Of a stretch of DNA of 64,000 nt, positions 52,183-64,000 are shown in pieces. Made by a program: the position numbers and the translations under genes. This DNA is from Mesostigma viride. Its lineage: Eukaryota > Streptophyta > Mesostigmatophyceae > Mesostigmatales > Mesostigmataceae. The notes under the pieces were generated by a model. That model searched no databases, had not been told where the DNA came from, and saw only the letters and a list, made by a program, of their open reading frames with translations. The DNA is taken from NCBI GenBank assembly GCA_009746045.1, contig RPFO01000658.1:26193-90192 (forward strand), in the 5' to 3' direction. Position 1 is the first letter of the stretch. Every line of letters begins with the position of its first letter.

Positions 52183-54713
52183 ATGGAGGCTCCCGGTCCA
52201 CCCATCACCGCAAAGATGATCAAGCTCGCGCGGAGGATTAAATCTAAGAACTGGAACGATAACGCCCTAGAGCTATCCGCTAACGAAGCGCTCAGGCTCA
52301 TTCGCGCTGGCGGCCATTGGTGCGAGGTTCTAAAAGAAGACGATGTTGTCAAGCCATATCTCGATTACGACCTCAAATTCGATCACGAGGAAGGAGAGCC
52401 GGGAGTCACCGTCGACGACATCATCAACGACGTCTTCGAAAATTGTAACATCAACCATGAGAACGTCAAAGTACTCACGCGTCGTCCGCGTTGGGTCGAA
52501 ACCAAGGGCAAGAGGACGTTCAAGTACTCGTTCCGTGTCTACGTGAAGGGTTGGAAAGTGACGGTGAAGGATATGGGGCGTCTCATGAAGGCCAAACTTC
52601 TGCAGCTCCCCGGATGGGACGATTCCATTTACAACGACGGCCGATTGCTGAACTGTGTGTATAACACGAAGGACGTCGAGCCAGGATGCCCAATTCTCTC
52701 TCCCGTTGACGACAACGAGCCCATCGAAACGTTTGTCGCTCAATTGGTGGACGACGATGCAAAGTGGCTGCCTGTCGACGACTTGATCGACGGTCTCGAG
52801 CCTCCAGCAAAAAAAGGGAAAAAGTCGAGCGGTGGCAAGCGTGACGTTGGACGCCCTTCGACGAGGGTTTTCGCCACTAGCAGCGACGAAATCACGCACC
52901 TGGACAGTGACGACATCGCCAACGTCACTTCGCGCATCGTGGCCAGGTGGACCGAGCGTTACCCGAATTTTGAAGACCACGCGCTGGATGCTGCGAGCCT
53001 TCACTACTCGAAGGACCGTGACAACTACGTCCTGCGCACGTTCAGCCACTTGTGCCTCGGAGCTGGCCGCGAGCACGGGAGCAACCACACTTACCTCGTC
53101 GTATCGCGTGACGGCATCGTTCAGAAATGCCACGACTCGGACTGCCGCGACTTCTCGAGCGAAGTTGTCGCTCTCGGCGACGAACTCAAGTCTTTGCTTT
53201 TCCCATCCGAGGACGCCACGACGTCTACATCCTCGCGCACTTCGAGAATTCTCATCGCGGTGTAGCCGAGGCCTGTGTGGTGGGATTTGCTGGGACTTGG
53301 CGGTACAGCGGTGGGTCGTTGTGGAATTTCAGGGACCACAGGTGGCGCCAGCTGATGACTGACGAACCTCTGCGGAACGCCATCGCTGAGATGGACAAGC
53401 TCCCGTCCAAGTACGGGAGGTGTCGCGCTATTTTTCTGAACGGCGTGACAAGGCCGAGTATCTGGGCGACGACAAGAAGGCGGCGTACTTCGAAGCCCTG
53501 GCTGACTCCGCTGTGAAGATCTCCCACAACTTGCGTGACGGCCCTTACATCAACAACATCCGCAACGAGGTCAAGGGAATCATCTACGCCGAGCCAACCG
53601 AATTCGTGGAGAGGCTCGACAAAGATCCGCTGCTCCTGTGCTTCACTAACGGGGTTCTGGAACTCGCTACCATGACCCTGCGACCTGGACGGCCCGACGA
53701 CATGATTTCCAAGCAGATGGACTTCCCTACACGCCAGACGCCGACACTTGTGCTATGGAAGTGAAGTTGGAGGAAATTTTCCCAGACGCTGTGACCCGGG
53801 CCCACTTCAAGCGTTTCCTTGGCTCACTGATGGTGGGGGACAATCGTGACGAGCAAGGATACTTCTGGAAGGGTTCAGGACGGAACGGGAAGGGCTTCCT
53901 GATGAGCGTCATCAGGTCAGCGTACGGCGACAACGTGAACAACGTTCGTGCTGCTTTCTACACTTCGCAGGAGCGGGACAGCGATGTGGCGACGCCAGAA
54001 GTTTTGGAATGCGCGGCATGCGCGTTGGTTTGACGAACGAGCTCCAGCGCAACGTCCCTATCGTGGCGTCGAAGTTCAAGAATATCACTGGCAACGGGGT
54101 CCTGAAGGCGCGTGCTCTCCACTCGAACGAGTACGTGCAATTTCCTACGACGTTCAAGCTAGTTTTGGACACCAACAACGACGTGAAATTTGACGAGCAC
54201 TGCGAGGGATTGTGGGACCGCGCTGTCATGTACCCTTTCGTGAGCAAGTTTTGCACGCAGGAGGAAATTGACGCGGAACCTGAGCGTCAGCACATGAAGC
54301 TCATCGACACCACACTGGGCACTCGCGCCAAGGAGTTTGCGTTAGGATTGATGGCGATTTCGATTAGAGAGTGCGTAGTATACCTGGCAGCAACTAGCAA
54401 GGACGAGAGGTGGCCGCCTAGGTCGGAGGAGATGAGAGTCCTGAAGACGGACTCGAAGGTTTCGTCTGATGGTGTGGGTGCCTTTATCGAGGAGCTAAAG
54501 AAAAGCGGCGAGCTCGTCAAGTGCAGCGGAGAGGCAGTGCCTGTCAAGGTTCTTCTCGACGAGTACATTGCTTCGACTGGTATGGATAGCTACAAGGCGA
54601 AATTATTTGGAGACGAGGCAAAGGCGGTTTTGGGCTGCAGGCTGACTCAGTACAAATTGAGCGACGGTTCCAGGCCGAACTGCTTTATTGGATGGCGGTA
54701 TTGCCCTTCGTAA
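52183..54713 (+). pseudogene. Archaeo-eukaryotic primase fused to superfamily 3 helicase, frameshifted
   Basis: The preferred start is ATG 52183 (MEAPGPPITAKMIKLARRIK), although the frame opens at 52033. The primase part ends at 53265 and has the catalytic pair in KPYLDYDLKF, then RTFKYSFRVYV and a Cys/His block (KCHDSDC). The coding then hops frames near 53190-53265, 53420, 53760 and 54010. The helicase part carries Walker A GSGRNGKGF (near 53875-53900) and LVLDTNND with a following Arg (54160-54220), the superfamily 3 motif C. Combined length ~840 residues matches D5-type primase-helicases, which prime and unwind viral DNA. Four shifts mean it is dead or misassembled. Confidence 0.8.
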
Positions 54714-54791
54714 GTAATATTTTAATGAAACGATTTTTCACATGTCAATCGATGGTCCTTCCGCTTTCAGATGGACCCCCAGACGTCACCT
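54714..54791. other. Short viral spacer before the right TIR
   Basis: AT-rich at its start (taatattttaatgaaacg). Likely holds the 3' end of the rightward transcripts. Confidence 0.4.
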
Positions 54792-55856
54792 CACCCCGCC
54801 GCGCGGCCCTCGCCGGGTCCGCCAACTCCCACGCACTGCTCGACCCTCCAGCACCTTACTAAATTTACTAAGCTAACTACAGGTTTTGGGTTTTGTCTGC
54901 GGGAAATTATGCAAGCCTGTGCATGCACTCTCACTCACATCGAATAAAACATTATTTCCAACTGAAAATATCAATTTAGTAGTAAATATAGTTTCCCACG
55001 AGAAAACACAGCAAGCCCTCACACACACACCACCACCTGGCAGTCCCGCCACTGCTTGGCAGTCCGCGCCCCTCCGCTGCATCCCCGCTGGCCGGCCCCC
55101 ATGGCCTTTCCGTGGGAGATGGATTTATTGGTCATTTTGCCGTGGGAAACTACGTTTTCATAACCATTTGTCGTGGGAGACTATATTTACTAAGTTTTTT
55201 GGGGGTTCTTTTTTTGGGAAATTCAGGTGTGTTTTTGGTGGTGCACACCTGAATTAATTTCCTAGGAATAAAACCCAAAACCCATAGTAAACTTAGTAAA
55301 CATAGTTCCCACGGGAAATGACTTAGTCCCATATCCCACACGCCTCACCCTCTTATGGCATGGTGGGACTGGATCACAACCGACCTCATGGCAGGTGGCT
55401 TGAATTTCCTAGAAAAAAAACCCAAAACCCATAGTAAACTTAGTAAATTTAGTCACCCTGGGATGCCAGCATAAGAGTCTACCACCATGGTCACTATAAG
55501 GTCACTATAGCTACCCTGTACCACACAGCACCTGTAGCACCTTGACCTAATGGCAGCTGGCTTGAATTTCCTAGAAAAAAAACCAAAAAACCATAGTAAA
55601 CTTAGTAAATTTAGTCACAGTGGGAGGGTGATAGCCAGGGTGGGGGGATGCCGTGGGTGTCTGGAGACGGTGTTAGGGTTTAGGGTTTAGGGTTTAGGGT
55701 TTAGGGTTTAGGGTTTAGGGTTTAGGGTTTAGGGTGATACCCCACCCCAGGCCGCGGTCACTATAGGGTCACTATAGGGGTGGCAGATGCCAGCATAAGG
55801 CTGGTGCCCTTCTGTGAGCCGCGATGACGGAATGATGACGGAATGATGATGAAAGC
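54792..55856 (-). repeat. Right terminal inverted repeat of the virus (1,065 bp)
   Basis: Inverted copy of 37457-38524. The few differences include a short segment near 54944-54962 (aaaacattatttccaac versus the left copy's ggaggttttattc). The outermost bases are gatgatgaaagc against (TTAA)n. Confidence 0.95.
55673..55734 (+). repeat. Telomere-type (TTTAGGG)n block in the right TIR
   Basis: Mirror copy of the left block, with the G-rich strand reading outward toward the right end, as at a right chromosome end. Confidence 0.97.
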
Positions 55857-57079
55857 TAATTAATTAATTAATTAATTAATTAATTAATTAATTAATCGGG
55901 GTTAACTAATGCTCCTTGACTCCCTAATGGGGGCATGAGTTTAATAAATGAATTAAGTAGTTAGTTAATAAATCAGGTTGATTCAGATGAGGTCCCTGCT
56001 GGTTCCTTGTGGACTGGCCAGCCAGGGAGATATCTTGTTACATGGTCAGGCCCTTGCCGACCATGTAAGAACGAACCTGTTAGGCGACGCAGTGGCCAAC
56101 ATTGGACATACCGCCATATGTTTGTCTCCGCGATATGATTTTAGCTGACATGCAGAGCACAGACACTGTTGGCGTCATCCGCTCAACCCCTCTTATTCAG
56201 ACATGGGACCTCGGATATGTAGGATTAGTAGCGTTGCCCAGGCGGACATTGTCAAAGACTACGACCCCCCAGTTGTGGGTCCTAGGAAATTTAACAAGCA
56301 TGATTGTCTCCTTGTTGATAGGCATTAATTAATCCTTGATGATAGGCATTGCTTGCGTGCAAGAGTAGCTCGAGGCCCATATTTTAGACTACTAGCTGAG
56401 CTGTGGACATACATGTAGTTATTGACGTCTTGACGGATATTGACGTCTTGGGGTGACTTCCACTATATCTTCTTTGGGGAATTCAGAGATCCCGGTCCCC
56501 CAACATGGACATGAGACTAACTAAAATCAATTAATCAATGTCATGAATAGAGCGCGTTCATGACGTTCAGTCATGAACAGAGCCCTAACCTTAAACACAT
56601 AAGAAAACAATTATGGCGGGCCATGTGACCAATGTAAGAAGCTTAGCCCCCAAACATATTGTTGTCTCACGTAATGAATCACTTGCTGATCAACAAATCG
56701 ATGGTTATCTCATAGGCACAATGTACCTCTGACCATCATTGCTGGCCCATGCATGCATGCACCAATGGCAGCCTACATGACACATACATCGCTTATTTGC
56801 CATGTAAAAAATGCGACAAAGTGTCCATATAGGTACTCATAGATTAGCACAAATTCCTTAGCACGATGTGGACAACTTTACTTAACGGTGAAAGCCTGTC
56901 TCGCCCTTATTGCCTTGAGGGTTCCCGGCGATAGGTCCTGTCTGTTGGTCGACATTTTTCTTTTGCAGCTGGCCATCGTCGGTAGGTATGAATGATCTCG
57001 ATGCTAGCAATTACGATGATGATACCCGAGGTAGTCTATACCTCGGATCGAGAGCTTCTTCTTGTATGGCAATGCCGGC
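55857..57079. other. Right flank: (TTAA)n, foldback-arm remnant, then no supported gene
   Basis: (TTAA)n (55857-55896) is followed by cggggttaactaatgctcc and a diverged arm, related to 20137. From about 55980 to 57079 only short frames occur. Confidence 0.55.
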
Positions 57080-57850
57080 AGGGCGATGACGGTGACGGCC
57101 GTCACCGTCATCGCTCTCGACGGGCGTGATGGAAAGGACCTGTTTGATAGGCGGCAGCTATTTTTAATATAGGTCGTTTACTATTACTCCCAATAAAGAG
57201 TTATGAGGTTGGCCCTCGGCATGGCGATCACGGGGCGATGACGGGGCGATGACGGGGCGATGACGGGGCGTTGACGCGCGTGATGAATAGGATCTGTTTG
57301 ATAGGCGGCGGCTATTGGTAATATAGTTTGTTGATTAAGAGAAGAGTTTAGATGTTGGCCCGTCGAGGGCGATGACGGTGACGGCGTCACCGTCATCGCC
57401 CTCGACGGGCGTCATGAATACGACCTTTTTTATATGCGGCGGCTATTGGTAGTATAGGTCGTTGACTATTACTCCGAATAAAGAGTTAAGAGGTTGGCCC
57501 TCGGCATGGCGATCACGGGGCGATGACGGGGCGATGACGGGGCGTTGACGCGCGTGATGAATAGGATCTGTTTGATAGGCGGCGGCTATTGGTAATATAG
57601 ATTGTTGATTAAGAGAAGAGTTTAGATGTTGGCCCGTCGAGGGCGATGACGGTGACGGTCGTCACCGTCATCGCCCTCGACGGGCGTGATGATAAGCCCA
57701 TGTTTGATATGCGGCAGCTATTGGTAGTATAGGTCGTTGACTATCACTCCGAATAAAGAGTTAACAGGTTAAGGCCCTCGGCCGGGCGATGACGGGGCGA
57801 TGACGGGGCGTTGACGCTCGTGATGAATAGGACCTGTTTGATAGGCGGCG
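57080..57850. repeat. ~285-bp tandem repeat with long near-perfect palindromes
   Basis: Three palindromes occur: about 57081-57116; 57361-57382 with 57386-57407 (22-bp arms, 3-base loop); and 57633-57656 with 57661-57684 (24-bp arms, 4-base loop). All centre on gatgacggtgac/gtcaccgtcatc. Between them lie runs of gatgacggggc and the phrase gttgactattactccgaata. Each arm could extrude as a cruciform. Confidence 0.9.
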
Positions 57851-57890
57851 GCTATTGCTAATATATAGGTCGGATATTTGTGTACCACCC

Positions 57891-58215
57891 CCTCCTTCCC
57901 ACGGCAGGTACGCAGCGACCCGCTGTTGTCCTGGCTGCAATTGTGTATCACTTGTACGGTATTTGTGTATCACTTGTAGCGTATTTGTGTATCACTTGTC
58001 CTCCTTCCCACGGCAGGTACGCAGCGACCCGCTGTTGTCCTGCCTGCAATTGTGTATCACTTGTACGGTATTTGTGTATCACTTGTAGCGTATTTGTGTA
58101 TCACTTGTCCTCCTTCCCACGGCAGGTACGCAGCGACCCGCTGTTATACTGGCGGTATTTGTGTATCACTTGTAGCGTATTTGTGTATCACTTGTACGGT
58201 ATTTGTGTACCACCA
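57891..58215. repeat. 109-bp tandem repeat, ~3 copies
   Basis: cctccttcccacggcaggta starts at 57891, 58000 and 58109 (spacing 109). 'atttgtgtatcacttgta' recurs one to three times per unit. The 140- and 200-codon frames here come from the repeat. Confidence 0.92.
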
Positions 58216-60119
<1,904 letters not shown>

Positions 60120-60500
60120 GCTTGCAAACGGCAAGGGCAAGCACCCGGGTAAGAGCAAAGGCAACCGCACGAGCAAAGGAAAGGGAAACTGGAAGAGCAA
60201 GCACAAGGCCAAGGAAAGGATTAAGGCACTTGTGCTTGCCAAAAGGGCAGGCTCAAGGGAAATGACAAGGGCAGGGGCAGGCACAAGGGAAGCGGATAAG
60301 GGCAAGGGCAGGCGCAAGGGAAAGAGATTAGGACAAGTCAAGCACGAGGGAACGGACAAGGGCACGGGCAGGCACAAGGGAAAAGATGAAGACAAGGGCA
60401 GGCACTAGGGAAAGGATGAGGGCAACGGCAAACACTGGGGATCAAAGGATAGGGGCAAGGGCAGATGCTAGGGTAACAGTTAGGGCAAAGGCAGGCACAA
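60120..60500. repeat. Degenerate purine-rich minisatellite
   Basis: Words such as gggcaagggcagg and cacaagggaaa recur at irregular ~18-36-base spacing. The Lys/Gly-rich frame through it is repeat-derived. Confidence 0.75.
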
Positions 60501-60744
60501 GAGAAGAATAAGGGGCCGTGAAGTATAAGTGGAAATGCGGGTGGCGACATGGGGTTCGATCGGGCCTGCTGATGCAAATGCAGATTTCAACTGCAGTGAC
60601 AAACACAAGCGTAGACATAGGCAACGACAAATTCCTTGCATGCGTGCCTTGCTCTTCACCGGCTGGCTCGTTTGCTAGTTGTCTAACAGTTTCTACCGAT
60701 AAACATCACTTGCCATTGTAAGGTCTGCCTTGCTGCCGTGCTAG

Positions 60745-60985
60745 TGGGTAGCTGGGTGATCGTGCTTGTTCCTTGTCAAGGGAGGGATGCATGTGGAGTA
60801 GGTGGGTGGGTGTGCTTGTTCCTTGCCAAGGAAGGGATGCACAAAGGTTAGATAGGTGCACGTGCTTGTTTCTTGTCAAGGGAGGGACGCACAAAGGGTA
60901 GGTGGGGGCACATGGTTGTGCCTCGTCAAGGGCGGGATGCACGAAGGGTAGGTGGGGGCATGTGGTTGGTCCTTGTCTTTTCACC
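60745..60985. repeat. ~49-bp tandem repeat, ~4.5 copies
   Basis: 'cttgttccttgtcaagggaggga' and 'gcacaaagggtaggtggg' alternate through the block with scattered mismatches. Confidence 0.85.
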
Positions 60986-61689
60986 GCCCAAGCGATGGCG
61001 ATGTAGCATGCATTATACATTTATTCGTGCATTAAAAATCACTTTCCTTACAAGCGGCCTTAGCCGACTCCATCTGCCGTTGCCATTTCTCCGTATTGCA
61101 TTGTCCGGACACGGTTTTTGTGTCGCAGGTCTTCCCCCGTAAAGGCACAAGCTGCCTGCGCGCGGAATTCTGTGCAGACACCTCGGTTTCCAACACGACG
61201 GCTTCCCGCACATATCGAGCTCTGGATGTACAACATCTTCCCCCGGCGCACTTGCTCCCGGATGGAGCTTCTGTGCGGTGCCGACATCCCCGGAGCTGTC
61301 CTAAGCACCGCATGGAAACAGTATTTCAAGCCACGAAGAGAAGCCACGAATTTGATATTGACTTGATATTGTCGTCAGAAGACTTGATATGCTCTTTCTG
61401 TGAAGGCGTTGGATTTTTGTGCATGACATGTAATCCTGCATTTAATAATGAAATTTTTTATGAAATAGGAACTCGTCTTGCATGAGCCTTGCTGCAAATG
61501 CCATTCATTTTTTTTTTTTTCCGGGTAAATGGGTGTTAGGGGTTAGGTTGACCGAAATGATAAGTGAAATCAGTGAAATTCTAAGTGACATGCGTACTGC
61601 AATTCAGAACGACATAGCGACATGATTGTAGTACCGGTAGTGTACGCGAGAAGCATACGACGTCGTAACCTACGGGACCGAGTACCGGG
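60986..61689. other. No supported gene
   Basis: Frames of up to 129 codons overlap on both strands without recognisable motifs. A poly-T tract lies at 61510-61521. Confidence 0.4.
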
Positions 61690-61992
61690 ATCGTAAACTA
61701 CCAGGTGGTAAATTACCGTACGTACATTACCACGTCGGAATCTTACCACGTCGTAATCTTACCACGTCGGAATCTTACCACGTCGGAATCTTACCACGTC
61801 GGAATCTTACCACGTCGTAACTTACCACCTCGTAACTTACGGCGTGGGATCGTAGGTAGGATCTCAGCGATAACTTACTGCGTGGGATCGTAGGTGAGAT
61901 GTATATAGTAAGAATGAGCCGAGGCGTAATTTACCACCTGGTAATTTACGCCTCGGATCCTTTTTACCACCCTCGGACGAAAAGTATAGTGC
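61690..61992. repeat. TTACCACGTCG short-unit array and palindrome, partner of 33.4 kb
   Basis: A 16-base unit (cttaccacgtcggaat) repeats about six times at 61735-61830. 61919-61956 is a near-perfect palindrome (ccgaggcgtaa... ...ttacgcctcgg). The last ~50 bases match 33402-33452 inverted. Confidence 0.85.
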
Positions 61993-62037
61993 TTCCTCCA
62001 GTGCATGCGTGTGCTCCAACGCCTAAGCAGAGAAGCA

Positions 62038-62765
<728 letters not shown>

Positions 62766-62773
62766 TCATACAT

Positions 62774-64000
62774 ACCCTCCCTCCCTCCCTCCCTCCCTCC
62801 CTCCCTCCCTCCCTCCCTCCCTCCCTCCCTCCCTCCCTCCTCCCTCCCTCCTCCTCCCTCCCTCCCTCCCTCCCTCCCTCCCTCCCTCCCTCCCTCCCTC
62901 CTCCCTCCTCCCTCCCTCCCTCCCTCCCTCCCTCCCTCCCTCCCTCCTCCCTCCCTCCTCCCTCCCTCCCTCCCTCCCTCCCTCCTCCCTCCCTCCCTCC
63001 CTCCCTCCTAGCTCCCTCCCTCCTCTCCTCCCTCCCTCCCTCCCTCCCTCCTCCCTCCTCCCTCCCTCCCTCCTCCTCCCTCCCTCCTCCCTCCCTCCTC
63101 CTCCTCCCTCCCTCCCTCCCTCCCTCCCTCCTCCCTCCTCCCTCCCTCCCTCCTCCCTCCCTCCCTCCTCCCTCCCTCCCTCTCCCTCCCTCCTCCCTCC
63201 CTCCCTCCCTCCCTCCCTCCCTCTCCCTCCTCCCTCCCTCCCTCCCCTCCCTCCCTCCTCCTCCCTCCCTCCCTCCTCCCTCCCTCCCTCCCTCCCTCCC
63301 TCCCTCCCTCCCTCCCTCCCTCCCTCCTCGTCCTCCCTCCTCCCTCCCTCCCTCCCTCCCTCCCTCCCTCCTAGCTCCCTCCCTCCCTCCCTCCCCCTCT
63401 CTCCCTCCCTCCCTCCATCCCTCCCTCCTCCTCCCTCCCTCCTCCTCCCTCCCTCCCTCCCTCCCTCCCTCCCTCCCTCCCTCCCTCCCCTCCCTCCCTC
63501 CCTCCTCCCTCCCTCCCTCCCTCCCTCCCTCCCTCCCTCCTCCCTCCCTCCCTCCTCCCCTCCCTCCCTCCCCTCCCTCCCTCCCTCCTAGCTCCCTCCT
63601 CCCTCCCTCCCTCCCTCCCTCCCTCCCCCTCCCTCCTCCCTCCCTCCCTCCCTCCCTCCCTCCCTCCCTCCCTCCCTCCCTCCCTCCTCCCTCCCTCCTC
63701 CCTCCCTCCCTCCCTCCTCCCTCCCTCCTCCCTCCCTCCCTCCCTCCCTCCCTCCTCCCTCCCTCCCTCCTCCCTCCCTCCCTCCCTCCTCCTCCCTCCC
63801 TCCCTCCCTCCCTCCTCCCTCTCCTCCTCCCTCCCATCCTCCCTCCCTCCTCCCTCCCTCCTCCCTCCCTCCCTCCCTCCCTCCCCCTCCCTCCCTCCCT
63901 CCCTCCCTCCTCCCTCCCTCCCTCCCTCCTCCCTCCCTCCCTCCTCCTCCCTCCCTCCCTCCTCCCTCCCTCCCTCTCCCTCCCTCCCCTCCTCCCTCCC
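62774..64000. repeat. (CCCT)n/(CCT)n array running off the window
   Basis: More than 1.2 kb of CCCT tetramers with frequent CCT trimers. The complementary strand has regular GGG runs. Frames over 500 codons on both strands are artefacts. Confidence 0.98.

Larger units (their letters stand above)
37457..55856. mobile_element. Endogenous polinton-like virus/virophage-type element, 18.4 kb
   Basis: The element is bounded by ~1.07-kb terminal inverted repeats and carries the hallmark module of small double-jelly-roll DNA viruses. These are a probable major capsid protein, a penton-like protein, an A32/FtsK-type packaging ATPase, a tyrosine recombinase and a primase-superfamily 3 helicase. No protein-primed PolB, rve integrase or recognisable maturation protease is seen. 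That points to the polinton-like virus group or a virophage relative rather than a canonical Maverick/Polinton. Genes 38.8-48.7 kb run leftward and 48.76-54.7 kb rightward. Base composition and tight gene spacing (a few bases, or ATGA overlaps) contrast with the sparse flanks. Several genes are frameshifted. Confidence 0.92.

Overview
The window reads as nuclear DNA of a eukaryotic alga. It has GT-AG introns, Ty1/copia and LINE retrotransposon remains, abundant satellites and microsatellites, long stretches with no gene, and TTTAGGG-type (plant/algal) repeats. A green-lineage alga of the prasinophyte type, a group known to carry endogenous polinton-like viruses, is my best guess, but the species cannot be read from this sequence.

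Layout. 1-2.2 kb: the 3' end of a copia polyprotein, then a foldback repeat with a tRNA-like 3' half in its loop. 2.2-8.0 kb: a ~72-bp satellite with a duplicated ~1,150-bp higher-order block, then a ~30-bp minisatellite. 8-13.8 kb: no supported gene, interrupted by a large CT/CCCA/CCCG array. 13.8-18.0 kb: a spliced transposase-like gene whose introns and upstream array share a GTTRCGCC/GGCGTT motif. 18.1-32.3 kb: at least seven copies or pieces of one LINE family (reverse transcriptase plus C-terminal restriction-like endonuclease), several nested into (AT)n targets with readable target-site duplications, plus fragments of a second LINE type. 32.3-37.4 kb: tandem repeats, weak gene candidates and a ~540-bp perfect (TCCA)n array.

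37,457-55,856 is the centrepiece: an 18.4-kb endogenous DNA virus of the polinton-like virus/virophage type inside a (TTAA)n tract, bounded by ~1.07-kb terminal inverted repeats (TIRs). Its leftward arm carries virion genes: two fibre-like proteins (one with Ig-like repeats and a LamG-like lectin domain), a probable double-jelly-roll major capsid protein, a putative penton, a pVI-like amphipathic protein, a C2H2 zinc-finger protein and small unknowns. Its rightward arm carries a coiled-coil/AT-hook protein, an A32/FtsK-type packaging ATPase, a tyrosine recombinase and an archaeo-eukaryotic primase fused to a superfamily 3 helicase. The arms diverge from a 24-bp intergenic gap. Together these cover integration, replication, packaging and virion assembly. 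Each TIR contains an eight-copy block of telomere-type CCCTAAA repeats. A TCCCACG motif recurs in the TIRs and in a noncoding stretch just before the primase, a candidate replication or control module. Several viral genes carry single-base frameshifts, from decay or uncorrected assembly indels.

55.9-64 kb: palindromic tandem repeats, minisatellites and microsatellites, ending in ~1.9 kb of (CACG)n and (CCCT)n that run off the window.
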